NCBI GenBank assembly: GCA_020698575.1
Contig: CM036256.1
Span: 20,041,908 to 20,105,907 of the forward strand
DNA length: 64,000 bases
Source: Bostrychus sinensis
Lineage: Eukaryota; Chordata; Actinopteri; Gobiiformes; Eleotridae
Reading direction: 5' to 3'
Of this stretch, positions 23,001 to 36,151 are shown piece by piece. The notes under the pieces were generated by a model. The model was not told the DNA's origin and did no database searches. It saw only the letters and a program-made list of their open reading frames with translations. The translations under genes and the position numbers were made by a program. The stretch's first letter is position 1. Each line of letters starts with the position of its first letter.

Positions 23001-26000
23001 TGGAAAGAGGCGCCGTGACTGAAAAAGAGCCACTTGAGACTGGTCAGCGTCATACGACTTGTCTCTTCAGAAAAGCCCATTTGGTAATGAGGCAACTATA
23101 GATAGCAGCAATGCTTTGGTTTCTGTCTCAAGAGAGGTTGCTTTAATGAGCAGCTCCCTCTGTCTCCTCTCTGTGGTCCAATTCATTGCCGTGGAGGGAA
23201 GTGTTCAGGGTCCTCATTTGAAATAGACCTATTGATTATCTGAAATATGTATTGACCCGGTGCTAACTCCTGGCTTTCACTCGGTTAGGAAGGTGGCTGT
23301 GTTTGCTCACATCCCACAGTCTGCGTCTGTGGTGGAGGGCTATCAAGTACAATGGTGTTGGCATTGTAAAATAGCCGGCAGCAAAACTTGTAGCAAAACA
23401 GGCATTACATATTAAATTATCACTATATTAGCACTAGCATTCAGTCATTACATTAGGGAGTATCGAGTTTGGTCCGAGACGGCACTTAGAGAGCCGCGAG
23501 GTGATTCTGGCATGGCTGGGACTCAACCAATTGAATAAACGTTCCATGAAATGCTTCTGAAGTGCGGATCAATCAATGTAGGGGCTATCAATCTGAGGGC
23601 AAATTAAAACAATTGAGAAAAACAACAAGAGGAAAACAGTGAAGGAAGTCTACGGTTTAGAGTGATGTGGAGGGGAAGCCGTGATGCTGTAATCAAACGA
23701 CGCAATAGCAGATCTATACATTTTGTAATGAGCCTTTGTTTGCAGTTTGAACAATGCATGCCCACATACAGCCGTGCATACACATGTGCACACATGCATT
23801 TATATCGATCCCTCCTCAGTCAAATCTGTTTACTGCTGTTGTCTAAACCTGCTGTAAAGTCATCAATCATTTGCATACACCACCTCCACACTGCATTCCC
23901 TCTGAGCTGCATTCTCCACCATCACAATCAGATCACCACACAAAGAGCAATGAAAAAGGTCACATGTCATATTTAGTCTTTTTAAATAAAAGTGGAGGAA
24001 TATGTATTTTTGTTACATACACATACAGTGAATACAATTAATCTTCCTGAAATATCTAAATTTGCCTTCATAGAACAATTAACTTCTTTTCGCTGGAAAT
24101 ACATTTAAACCTGAAATGATACCACACACCTGATAAATACCAAATCCGATTTATTCTGACATGACACTATTTTTTAGGTTTACAGGAATTAAGTGTTTTA
24201 TTTGAGTACAAAGTATTTTATATAGATTCCTTTCTTTGTGCCCAACACACACTATTTTAACAAAACGTCACAAACAATTAGAAGTATGTGTTCATGTAAC
24301 CATGCGACGTCTCCCTGAAACTGTGATCATGTAGGCCCAGTCTTTAGAAGCATTTCATACATGCTGCACTTGATTTGGGGTCTACTGTTGCCACTCTTCT
24401 ATCATATCTCTTTGTTCTGCCACTGATGAACAATTTCGTCTACGTCTGTCTGTCACAAAGCGCGCTCCCAAGCTTTACTCCCCAGTGCGCGTCAGAGCCA
24501 CAGACACACAAGCGCGCGTCCACACACACCTCGGTCTCGCCGATCGATAGGGATCGATGTGGTGGGGAAGGGAGCCCTGATTACTGGACCACGTGTTCGA
24601 GAGAAAACCGCAGAAAATCGATCATTGCAGCTTTTTAGGGCAGCAGAACAGAACGGACTCCCTCCAGTCTCCACCGCCAGAGCTCAGGCTCCTGACAGTG
24701 CATGCAGCCACGGCACAGCGCCTCTTTGTCAGCACTTCACATCACGCTCCTCCGGTTTCAGCCAGGGCGCACGGGTTGCGCACGGACACAGTGCAAAGTG
24801 TTTACCTCGGCAGCAGCGCCTTTTAAACAACTCATTAGAGTGAAACCTGAGAGAAGGAACAATCAAGTCGCCATCTTCTTACTTTTAACGTAGTTGTAGC
24901 CCACCTCACTGTGGTAACAGTAGGCCTAGGTATTATCAAGTAAGCCTATTGTTAGCCTATATAAAATGATTTTACAAAAACTTATTTTTTTTTTACTTTT
25001 TTTTTTTTAACTGATGTTTTATTACCTATGACCATAACATTGCCATAATATGGCTTTGTGTTTTCTTTATTATTTTATTTTATTTTGAATCATGATTAGG
25101 CCTGTAAGTAATTTACATTATGGAATGGGCTACCTTAAAACACATACCCTTAAAGACATACCATGTAATGAATGTGGCATTTTTCTAAATATTTCTTAGT
25201 TAGCCTATAATCTACAAAGGAAATAGTTTCTAAAAAGTGTGTTATGATGTTACAAATGTGTGACCTAACCTGCGAGATACAAAAGTTGGCATGAACCTGA
25301 GCCAGAGCTGAACTTCTTTAAGGTTCTTTTAGATTAATGTTGTGTTCTTGAACCAGCTTTAATATTAGAAGAAGCCTCACTCACAGGTAGAGCTGAATAC
25401 AAAAGTAGACCTACATGAAGAAGCAGACAATGTCTGAACCATGCCTTTGTATCCAGACAAAGAAAATGAAAATGGTTATTTCTGATATAAGTGAATTAGT
25501 GGTGGTATTTAGCTAAAGACAAGGGTGATTGTTTGAGTTTGATAAAAAGGTTGAGGACGTCCAATGTCATATTTTTTTATTTTATATTTGCTGTAACAGG
25601 CCATTTATGTTTTCATAATTATTACCTAGTGTTGTCCTTACATTGTAACCTTATTATTAATTCTTTACTGGCTATTTTCTGAATGACTCAGGAGTATAGA
25701 AAGGTTATAGAGAAGTAACTATTGTAATAAAAACTCCCCTCTAAGGACCAACATAATGGTTGGCCTTCACACAACCTTGTCACAATTTATGCTTGCCACC
25801 CACTCTTGGCTTCCACTAATTTTCATGCATGTTTTTGTCTTAAACTCTCATAAACCAGGCCAAACACTGGACTCCTACAGATTTTTCCGGTGGAGGCAGT
25901 TCAGAGTAAAATATTTATGGGCATACATCTTGTACTCAGCAGGTGTGTGGCTTATAACACTGGAAATATAGGCTCATTTATTTTGTGTAAAAGCTTTTTC

Positions 26001-26660
26001 TATCCCGAGTTGACAAATGTTGCTGAGGATTGAGTCAAGAGTACATTTAAATCATTTAGCCTCTTGTGACTATGTCAGTAGGACTAGGCCTGTTTAATTC
26101 GTCTTACTGGTGCGCTTTATGAATTAGCCTCCTTTAGAAGCCTAGTTATAGCTCACCGATGTCCCTTTTCAAAATGACTAAAAACATTTCTCCATCTTCA
26201 TACATTCTCTTGACTTCATAATACTCACGTGTAGCATCGTGTTCCATTTGTATCCACTTGCTAACTTGTTGCTGACCTATCCAAACTTTTGTCCCGTCTG
26301 GTGTCTGCAGCCTGTAAACGTAAAGAGGAGGACCGAGGACGCGAGCGTAGCCAGGTCCCCAAGAAGCAGCGGCTCGTGTTCACAGACCTGCAGCGTCGCA
26401 CCCTGGTAGCCATCTTCAGGGAGAACCGGCGTCCGTCCAAGGAGATGCAGGTGACCATCTCGCAGCAGCTGGGCCTGGAGCTCTCCACCGTCTCCAACTT
26501 CTTCATGAACTCTCGCCGTCGTTGTCCGGAGCGCTGGGACGCGGACGAGCACGGTCACGGGGTGCACGGCCACGTACACGCGTCTCACGGGAGCAACAAC
26601 AACAGCACCTCGCCGATTCAACCCGGAACCTCATCCGCGACCACGTTCTCCAAAGCTTGA
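17034..26660 (+). CDS. onecut3: onecut3, CUT-homeodomain transcription factor (two coding exons)
   Basis: Nuclear DNA-binding regulator of the ONECUT/HNF6 family, which acts in neural and endodermal development. Exon 1 17034-18063 and exon 2 26311-26660 join in phase 1 (GCA-G / CC-TGT) with GTAAG and TGCAG splice signals, giving 459 residues. The ATG at 17034 is chosen over the in-frame ATG at 17022: it gives the MEL.. start of ONECUT3 and has G at -3 and +4. Features: MASLLD near 45-50, YTTLTPLQHLPPIS near 87-100, a His tract 107-114, VSGSFTLMRD 121-130, CUT domain about 265-343, homeodomain about 361-420 with the family's F48/M50 (FFMN at 407-410), and terminal TTFSKA. PLQHLPP, AQRIL, the RRRC after the homeodomain and the FSKA end fit ONECUT3, not ONECUT1/2. 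The CUT domain has SRSQ where mammals have CRSQ; the homeodomain has RENRR for KENKR and NSRRR for NARRR. The tail is His-rich. onecut3a or 3b is not decided. Confidence 0.95.
18064..26310 (+). other. onecut3: onecut3 intron (8.2 kb)
   Basis: Bounded by GTAAGACTTA and GTGTCTGCAG. No coding gene is seen inside. Most is AT-rich unique-looking sequence without a recognisable full-length transposon. A GC-rich segment at 22013-22200 and a CpG-rich block at about 24420-24830 stand out and may be regulatory. Large introns between the CUT and homeodomain exons are normal for ONECUT genes. Confidence 0.85.
24420..24830. promoter_or_regulatory. CpG-rich intronic block with three ATCGAT hexamers
   Basis: Rich in GCGCGC, CGATCGAT and CACG compared with the AT-rich intron around it. 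ATCGAT occurs at 24543-24548, 24553-24558 and 24617-24622, a sequence bound by CUT-domain proteins. The block lies about 1.5-1.9 kb before exon 2. Short frames crossing it have no recognisable protein. An internal promoter or enhancer is an inference from composition only. Confidence 0.35.
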
Positions 26661-28400
26661 CGGACCACTGAGGGAGGTGCTTTCCCATCATTTCTAATAA
26701 TAATATGCTAACTTCACAGTGAGGTCTTATTAAGAGGTTACAGGGTGTGTAGCCACGAACCAATCCGATCCACCTGTTCGGATTAACCTGTGCGGGTGAA
26801 TCGGATTGCTTTATTTCACTTTACTTTTACACCAAAGATCTGGTAGCTTTAAAACACAACAAGAGGCTCTTCTACTCCAAAGATGCATCTACAGCAACTA
26901 AATGCACTGTGCTGATTAGAGCAAATTTTAAAATGCCTTTTGTCACACCAAAGAACCACTTTAGCTTTAAAACAACAACCAATTTTCAGAAATCAGCGGC
27001 AAATCACAAGTCGTCAAGTGTTAAGTCCTGATCAGTCATTGCTATCGCTGATTAAGAGGTGTGCGTTAAGTGTTACGTGTCTGACCTGCTATCCGCCCCA
27101 AAACCTGAATCACTGCATGCTCGTGCGCCGTGCGTGTGCGTAATGTTCACTTGTAAACCCCTCTGCAGTGAGAACTTAGTCCCGCCAAATAAACAGCGCC
27201 ACCTGCTGCCCAAGAGAGTGAACATGTTCAGTAGTAGAGTAGTGAAAGTAGACCTGCTCTGCGTCCATTGGTGCTGTGCAAAATGTCTTAGACAGGTTTT
27301 TAATAAAGACTATAAACAAAGCAATGAGTATCAATCTACAGACAATATAGAAGAAAATCAAAACTAGAGGTACTAAGAGAACCTAGACCTCTGCCATGGG
27401 TCTGGTCCTAAATTGCAATGGTAAATATAAAGTACACTTAAATATCCTCTAGTTCGGTGGTAAATGCTATTACCAGTGAGATGGTTATGTCTCACAGTGG
27501 TAAAGAATACTAATGTGGCCAGGTGTACAATTATGAGCCAGCCAAAACAGCTCCAAAAATATTGTAGATCTTTACTTCCCAACTGTCTCCGATAGGACAA
27601 CTTAAACCAATTATGATTTGATTTGTTGTTTTCAAAATATATGTGAACAGGTGCTTTAGAAACATTCAAATATTACACTCAAAACAAAAATACAATTTCA
27701 GTCTTCCTTTACATCAGAATGAGTGTCCATACTTAAACCACAACTAGATCTCTGGCTTATTCAAGGCTTCTCTCAAAACAACAGTCTTGGTTTACAACAG
27801 TACAACTTCACCTAAGACACGACGACAGCAGTGGGCTTATCCTACAATAAAACACAGAATAAGAACCACTTAATATGCATTCAAATTACATTTGTACAAT
27901 AACACATTACTTTGAAAAAACAACACAATTCATTTATAAAAACGTTACTACATTAGTGAACTTGAACTCACAGTAAAATGACAGACAGCCTGTCCAGACT
28001 GGCGTGAACACTCACGAGGAATTCTGGACAGTGCTAGCTCCCCTCTGAACAAACCAAATGCACATTGGTAAATAAACAAACCAAATATTTCAATCCATGA
28101 CATGAGTACAGATGAAACATCATTTTCATTAAGCGCTCACGCCGTCACAAAGCCCTCCGTATTCCCCTACTGGTGGCGGTGGGGGGTTAACTTGGCGATA
28201 TCATGTTTCTCACATACATCAGTCAATCTACATCAATCTTTGTCTCTACAAAATTAATCAGACATGAATCTTAGATTGTTAGGCTAATTAAAGCATTGCC
28301 TTTACTAACATCAAAGATTATTTTAGTGTCCTATAACAATTCTGGAAGTATTTTCCACTTTATTTATTCCACTAATAAAGTAATAATTTATTCTTTTAGT
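26661..28400 (+). other. onecut3: Probable onecut3 3' UTR region
   Basis: Follows the TGA at 26658-26660. AATAAA signals occur at 27302-27307 and 28374-28379; either could end the transcript. ONECUT genes usually have long 3' UTRs. No coding frame is supported here. Confidence 0.45.
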
Positions 28401-30858
28401 CAGTGAAGTTATACGGTCTGTATCTGACAATAGTACAGTATCCCTTAAAACACTCCTGGCTCTAAACTGTGATCTGGATCCACACCAAAATTAATTATTT
28501 TGTCCTTTGCCCATTACTGACCTTTCCAATTTCCACAACAAAAATAAAATTCTGTATTATTAGAGCACTGTTAGTTAACTGGATTTTTTCCACACCTCAC
28601 TAAAACTTTTGCACAGTACTGTTCAGTTGAATGTTGCTTCCTTAAGACTGTGTCATTGTATGGCTTCACGGCTGGAGACTACGGGAGGATAATTTCAGGT
28701 TAAATTAAAGAGAACAATCAATATGGGGATGACATGTTAGCTGTGTCATCCCTGAGCGGTGGCAGTGATTGAGGGGGTCCTGCCCTGTTCTAGTGGCCAA
28801 ACGCAGAGGTCAAATGTCACAATACAGGATCCCGAGTGCCAATGATGTTTGCCTCTTTATGATAATCAGAGAACAGGTGCAGCTCACTCTTTCCACCACA
28901 CACGCCCCGCTGTTTGACCTTACGACCTTCACAGTGCAAGCACCAGAGGCACGCCGCCTACTCCATACCTCAACATCAACACAATGAAAATGTATACTGT
29001 AAATATTATTTCATTTCACCCTATGTCTCTTTCTCTCTGTCTATTTATTCTCTATTTATCTGCCCTCTTGTTGTGTCCTTCCTTAATTTCTTTCTCTTAA
29101 ATATTGATGCGGGTAAAAATAGTACCATAGACACATGGTTTCTCTCTCGTGACTATTGTGCTATGTTGTGCTGAAACTATATGTAAAGAAGCACCTTGTT
29201 GACAAAATGTAAAATAATTTAAAACCAAAAAAAGACAAATGAAATGTCAGAGACTGATCCTATGCACAGACAAGGAAGGGATACGGCAAGTGACAAACTG
29301 TGCATTTTTGTGAATATTTGTGTGTCAGTCTGTGGACGTGGAGGACCTCTTCCTTGGTCTCTGAACTTTGATCCCTTTGACCTGGACTATCGCTGCATTC
29401 CTCTGCTGATGATGTTATGGTACCGCCTCATTCCTTTTGTCCTTCTTTCTGTGGTCAAAGCCACATTTTGTGTAGCATCTTAGCGGGAGATAATCATATT
29501 AGAGACATCAAGCAGGCAGAAGAGAAAGTGGGGCACAGGCATCAGAGGCCCGGAAGAAATGATCTAAATGACATTCCTCCATGAAGTGGCTCCGGTCCAT
29601 ATGCAGTGCACTATAACACTTGGAGTTATCATTTAGGGCTTCTTCTAGAGGCTAGAGGGAAAATCTTTGTAAACTTTTAGCCTAGATATTCAATTCAGTG
29701 TTGCATTTAAACCCAAAGCAAAGACGTGAGTAAGTAGTGGGAACAACTGTGCATATGGTTACCTCACAGAGTAGATCGGACTGTGACACAGCCATAAATA
29801 CCAAAGATACAAGCCTGCCGTGTTCACACTGGACCTGGGACATGCACATGTTCAAATAGTAGATACATCACATACAGATGCACATTTCCACACTTGTACG
29901 TGTTTGTTATGTGGGAAGAGTTGAGTGCCTTTTTCTTTCAACCAGGGGTTGGACTGCTCTGAACACATACAGACATGGGACACATGGGTTTGAAGTGAAG
30001 GGGCGACTTCTGGGAACAGTGGGGCAAGAGGTCCTCATGACTTTTAATGGGATTATATGTAGTTTAAAGTTTTTTTTTATAACACTAGGTGGATGTTATG
30101 AATAACATTAATGATAATTGACGGACAGACTAATTCTATATGTTTACATACACGGTCTTTGGCATAACATCAAGAATAAGACTATTATTGCATAATATTA
30201 TTATATATTTACAGATCAAATACTACATATAATCCCTTTGAATGTTCTATTTTAAATTCAATAGATCATTTTTCAGGTGATAGAAAAAGAGTGTTTACCA
30301 CCATTTTGTTTTTTTGCAACTATGGCTCTATGTTCAAGTGTAAATGATACACACAGGCACACACACTCCAGTCAGAGATATTTTTGTGTAATTTGTAATG
30401 TGAGTGTAGGTGCGCACGTGTGTACCAGATTGTTTACAATGCCGTCTGATCTCGCTCTCTCATTGGCTGGCAACAGAGCTTACTAATCATTATCACAGAT
30501 GATGATGCCTGCCAATGACCACACTCCAAAACCTCTTCGTTGGTCCCTCCGTCCAGGGTAGCACCACAGATTGGGAGGCATGTGTAGACAATTCATCTTG
30601 ATATACCTCAAATCTTTATTGTAAAGACTATGTAGTAGACAATAATGACAATGTTTAGCAATGACAGTATGTCACAGCAAAATGATTGTTCGATGAATCT
30701 TTTATTTATTTTCAGAGTGTAAGACACAAGCTGTCTTTGTGTTGGCTTTCTCTGAGTTGTTTATACATTTTTGCACGTTGTCCTTTGTGCACTTAAAAGC
30801 AAAATCTCTCACAAAGGACTAAAACACAGCAGAAATACATTTTTAGGAAAGTTGGTAC

Positions 30859-31272
30859 TAGGGCTGCACAATATAGGGAAAATATGCTATAACTATGTTA
30901 AATATCACAGTAACTATACAACTGACTATAATTTGATACACTTAATTAGGGTTAGGCTTTATTCACTATAGACATAGAGACAAGGAATTCAATTCAGTAT
31001 TAATTTATAAAGTTATTCAAGACTCATAGATCAAAACTGGAGCTAAATCAAAACTTACTAAAAACTAAACCAGGTCAAAAGTTAGGACTGAATTAGGACC
31101 ACATCATGATAAATTAATTGAAGTTTGTTTATTTGGTCATAAGATACACTCAATTGATTTTATGACAAGTGTCTGCCAGATGGAACACCACAACATTATT
31201 GCAATACATTTAGTTTTTTGCATGACTGATTTTGCGATGACAGTAAATTTGTGATTATACTGTGCAGCCCTA
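30859..31272. mobile_element. hAT-type non-autonomous miniature element, 414 bp (copy 1)
   Basis: Ends TAGGGCTGCACAATA and TGTGCAGCCCTA are inverted. The flanks GTTGGTAC (30851-30858) and GTTGATAC (31273-31280) form an 8 bp target duplication with one mismatch, as in hAT elements. The interior is non-coding. A second copy of the same family lies at 57964-58271. Confidence 0.75.
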
Positions 31273-31880
31273 GTTGATACATCACAGACGTTCTGTTTAA
31301 CATATTTTTTTAGGCTTCTGACTCTTATGTGTGTTAAAGTGATTTCCATATTTAAAAAAACAACCAAAGCACCTCAGTCACTGGAGGTGGGATTCTTTTA
31401 TGCATGGATACTATATAAATGTATATAACTGCAGGATGAACTGTACCTCGAATGGTATAGAGGAGAGGGAGAGAAATGGAAAAACTACTGGCTCCTAGGT
31501 TTACACATTATACGATTGTAGCTCTGTGTGCTTATTTATTTGTGTGCGTGAGATGCTGCTATGTGATCGGTCTGTTTGTGCTCAGTCTTTGTCTTGAGTT
31601 CCTGTACTCCGACTCATCTGTATTTAATCCTCTGCTAAACTCGATCCTGATGTTTGTCTGCCTCGTAGACGCCCCGGCCGACGCCTGAACAAACAGGCAG
31701 ACAGGCAGCTGAGAACACAGCTCCGTCCCTGTGCATCAAAATGGCGTCATTTGCTTTCTTTCAGACAGACCTCAGAGCCATGGCAGCCCCAGTTCTCTCC
31801 CTCTCCCTTACCGATCAATCAATCAGAACCAAGTGTCTTTGTGATGGTAGAAGACAATCAATTTCAAATAGAGCAGAGAC

Positions 31881-31908
31881 AAAAAAAAAAAAAAAAAAAA
31901 AAAAAAAA
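31881..31908. repeat. Poly-A tract (28 A)
   Basis: Uninterrupted run of A, followed by a purine-rich segment. Confidence 0.95.
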
Positions 31909-31999
31909 GGACGGAGAGAGCGAAGGAGGATGGCAGAGAAACGCACTGCACAGAGATGAAGGAGGAAGGAGGGCCCTGGCTGTTTGTGTGTGTTTGTGG

Positions 32000-32012
32000 T
32001 GACCTTTGACCT
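32000..32012 (-). promoter_or_regulatory. Perfect DR1 nuclear-receptor half-site pair
   Basis: TGACCTTTGACCT is the reverse complement of AGGTCAAAGGTCA, the DR1 consensus used by HNF4, COUP-TF and RXR heterodimers. It lies 5.3 kb downstream of the onecut3 stop. A single perfect 13-mer can occur by chance. Confidence 0.35.
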
Positions 32013-35000
32013 CTGCAATGACCTATAGTGGTGGGGGCCAAGCAACCTGGACCCTCCCGGGGCTGCAGGAAGGGGGGCAGTGGGGATCAGACTTGTTAAG
32101 TGGACATGTAATCGAAGACGTTGATCAAATGCCTGCACACAAGCCCATATGTCCACACAGGCATCCTGGACAGAGCCTTCCTTTTCCATCTCCCATAATG
32201 CAGTGCGTCTGTCAGTCATGTTGTTCTGCCTTTAAACGATGGAGAGTGAATCAAGTAATAACTGGAACAAATAATACAAGTTTGAAAAACCAGTATGGTT
32301 AAATTGTGTGTTTTGACTTAAATAAAGAAACAAGCAATTGGCTGACTGGTCTTACATTTTTTTCCTGGTGCCTTTCTTTGACTTTAGGTCCTCTGCTGCC
32401 ATCTAGTGCCACAAAGTAAAAATAGTAGCCCAGGGAAAGGTTAGGGAGTGTATTTCTGTGTATTTATTTATAAATAAGAATATGCAAATGCAAATCACAA
32501 CAAGTAGGCTAATATTAAAACAATAAAAAATGTTTCTTCTACAGACTTAAAATTGCTAAATTGTGCTATCCTACAGTCCTTAAGACAAACACTGAATAAT
32601 ATGGTGACTCACTGAAAAGCCACTGTACAATAGCTACTTTACCATAGTTCATATGTCCAGATACAGTAAAGAGTATAATATTTTAAAGGCCTACTGCTGT
32701 GGAAATATGAATGGACACATGACAGAAAGTTCTCAACATAGTCTAACTTTGTGCTTTTGCCACATTTTCCCCAAGACTTTAGGGACTCTGTTATGCTCAC
32801 AAAATGTTCAGCTCTTCTAAAGCATGTAGCACAAAAATAAAATAAACTCTTTCACCTTTTTTTCAACACCATGACAACAAGGTGGGGTATTGTATAATTG
32901 TATTTTTTGTTGACTTGAATTAACCCATCTTAAAGACTGTTAGTGTTTATCCCACTGCACTTTGCACAACTGTTTATAACAAATGTAGTGATGTTCCAGT
33001 GACACCAATAGTAGGCTAATTAAGAAAATTATAGTTCTGTTTTCTTTTTTTCTCAAATTGATCTATACCTATAGTACAATTTAGACATTAGCCCCCATTA
33101 CTAGGCTACAAACCTTTAATGCAAACTGCACATGCAAAATTTGGTGTTCTTTAATAATTTTATTATTTATAATTTTAATCCATATTTGTATTATCATCTG
33201 ATATTTAAAAATGTGTTAAGATGAAATTAAAATAATGTATGTGCCAGATATGTTTTGCACAAATATTTCTGGACCCTTCTTTAGTAAATACATGACTTTG
33301 TGGTGAGATATAAGACAGGACACTTGTGAGAGTCACATCATGCTTTTATGACAAAAAGGATTTCCTTTACAAGACAGACAGTATATAAAACATGTATTTA
33401 AATAAAAAAGAACTTATGTGTTTTATACAAATACAGTATTGTCTCTCTCTTTTTGACACCAAGCAGCCATGGGACTGACCAGGACACGGGCCGATCCCTG
33501 GACTGAAGAAGCAGCACTTAAATCCTATATTACTATAACTACACTATTTACAGTTAAACAGTCATTTCCTCTGTCAGACATGGCAAAAGGTCTACACAGA
33601 TTGGATGACATGATATGGCTAATAGATCTATTTATTTACAGTTGTGCTCTTCACATCCAAGGACCTGCTTGTTTTTCAAACAGGGAAGTCCATGTTAACC
33701 ACTACTTACTACACTACTATAACAGTCTCTTTATCGCAGTTAATTGCTATCACAAAACTGAAACACATTTGCTCTGCATTTGGTCGGAGTGTTCTGCACT
33801 CATCCCTGGGTTTCACTAATTAAAAATCATTGAAAAAGTAAAATCTGTTTGACGAGGTTGGTGCCAGGTAAAAAGATAAGAGAGATAGAGAGACAGACAG
33901 ACAGACAGAGAGAAAGAACAGAGAGAGGAAAGAATTTTTTGCTTATAAATTAAATGTTTCAAAGCTGGCTCTAACTAATACAGAGCAACAAATACACACA
34001 TCTCTGTGGAGTGGGAGGAAAAAAACAGTGCAACATTTGCCTCAGACCTGGAATAAAAAGAACCAAAATGTGGCACCATCTCGTTTTTAAAAATAGAAAC
34101 CCAGGAATGAGTGAGAACTATAGATCTGAGAGCTGTGCACACCTCCTCCTCCTACTCCAGAGGGATTCTGGGAATGACGCGATTCACGACAGATCAATGG
34201 AGGTTTGCCATTAATAATCCTATCACCATGCAGCATTGATCAGTCCCACCAACCTGCTTGGATTATCAATCACTCCACAGTGTACCAGGAGCAGACCAGC
34301 TGTGTATGGTTAGTACAATCATGAGAAATAAACAAATGCAGTGCTATAAGTTTACAGTGTCCAGTTAAAACCATACACATTTTGGTACGTTGTTCTAACC
34401 AGTCCCATGGCCAGCAGAAATGGCACCTGTCATTCTCCATATAATTTGTGAAAGTAAGAGTTTGGCTAAACTGATCACTGTATATACAAAGCATGCATAG
34501 ATTAAACCTGCTAACACCAGAAAAAAGAGGAGCTGACATTCTTAGATGTTATTGTTGTAATGTAAACTATAAACTATATGGTGTGGTGGGTGATTGAGAA
34601 TGCTGTTCGAAAGAAAGGGTAACGTTATGGCAGGAATGTCCAGATGTCAAAAGTCAAAGTTTGGTGACTGGATTAGTTACTGTGTAGCTTTCATATGCTC
34701 TATAAATAATAAAATGTTAAATTAGGAAATTGTTTCATTTTTGTGGTACTGATTGATAAGAAGCATGATTTAGTTTTTTAGTTAATTCTATGGTTGTTTC
34801 TATTTTGTCACTTTTTAAAACTATGAACTACCCCAATAAAGCTTCAGCTAAAAGGTCATTAAAGGCCAAATGACTACAAAAGTTTTTGTTGCTGTCTCAC
34901 TGTTTAAACAACAACACACTCTATATTATATTTTAGTAAAGAGCTATTAGGGTAATCAGCCTGATTTGGTGGGAGGTTGATGATGCACTTACAAATGTAG

Positions 35001-35635
35001 CAAATTAGAAAGGCCTACACATTTTACTGGACTTTGGACATGCATGCACTATGGCTCAAAGATGCAGCTAACAGTCAGCTCTCTTTCTCTTGTGTGAGTG
35101 TGAATACAGTACAATATGTAGGCCCGTCTATGCAGTCGCTGAATGCAATTACTTACTCTGACCACTGGGGAGCGGTAAAGTCACATGGATCCAATGACAC
35201 TCCTTGTCTGGTCAAGGTTAAAAAGAATCAAATCTCTTTCCACAAAGCAAGCTCCCTCGAATCAAATAAATAAAATACAGTAATTATGATTTACATCAGA
35301 ATGCTATGTGTGCAAGCCTGAAAAGCCTGAATAAAATACTAGGTGTGTGTTTGTTGACAGGAGCTTTCAAAGGTGCATTTTGGAAATAGGACTAATAAGG
35401 CAAATTATCACCCAATCAGACAAGCTCACTTCTCCCTCATCCCATTAGGGCTCCTCTCAGCTCTGATAATTTCAATCAAGCCTAATCCAATCAGACAGGC
35501 AGCTGTTGGTCTGAAGCAGAAGATGGATTCATTACCAGCTAATATGGAGTCACGTTACACAAGGCCATATGAAGGCACAATGTAAAACTAAGACAAAATA
35601 TCACAATATTTAATACAATAGAATAAATTCAGCTA

Positions 35636-35805
35636 CAGAGGGCCACAAGCCAATGTTCTCTTTGTGCCAATCCCAAACCTAGATAAATGAAGAGAGCATC
35701 CAGCATAAAAACCTATGCCAGAATAATATTGAAATCACTGCACTTTAGGAGGCAGATGATTTGCAGTTGTGACCCCAGACCATAAAAGCCGCCAGGAAAG
35801 AAAAA
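35636..35805 (+). repeat. Degenerate RTE-type LINE 3' end (copy 1)
   Basis: The ordered blocks AGATAAATGAAGAGAGCATC, GCATAAAAACCTATGCCA, TGTGACCCCAGA and GCCGCCAGGAAAGAAA resemble the familiar fish RTE 3' end (a GATAAATGCAGAGG, GGCGTAAAAC, GCGACCCC type signature). Related relics lie at 46341-46475 and, inverted, at 56360-56465. Confidence 0.55.
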
Positions 35806-36151
35806 AATACAGTAACATTACTTTGGTTTTGGTATAACACCATTGGTAATTTAGTGAACCAAATCTGACAGAAAGTCTGTAAAATGGGTCTAGACTTTGG
35901 CAGGGACTGATTGGAAAAAGCAAGGGATCTCTTCTAGCCTAGTTTCCAACGACTTGGCACCAGAGCTGTTAGAGCTGGCACTATTTTTGGGGGATGTGAG
36001 CTGCTAAAGAATTGTTTGGCAGAGCAGCAGTGGTAATAATTAAAATTATATTCCTCCAATCTTTGATAGGGAAAGGAAGTGTGAGTGCAACAACTAAACA
36101 CTTGCCCTCAAGAACTTTAGTTAAATATGCTTGTTTTTAACCTTGACCAAT

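Noticed and set aside
17034..26660. Assignment as onecut1 (HNF6) or onecut2
   Set aside because: PLQHLPP, AQRIL, the RRRC after the homeodomain and the TTFSKA end fit ONECUT3; ONECUT1/2 have PLQPLPP, AQRVL and end in CTKA.
31815..32219. 134-residue minus-strand frame
   Set aside because: Runs through a 28-residue poly-A/T tract (poly-Phe); no domain.
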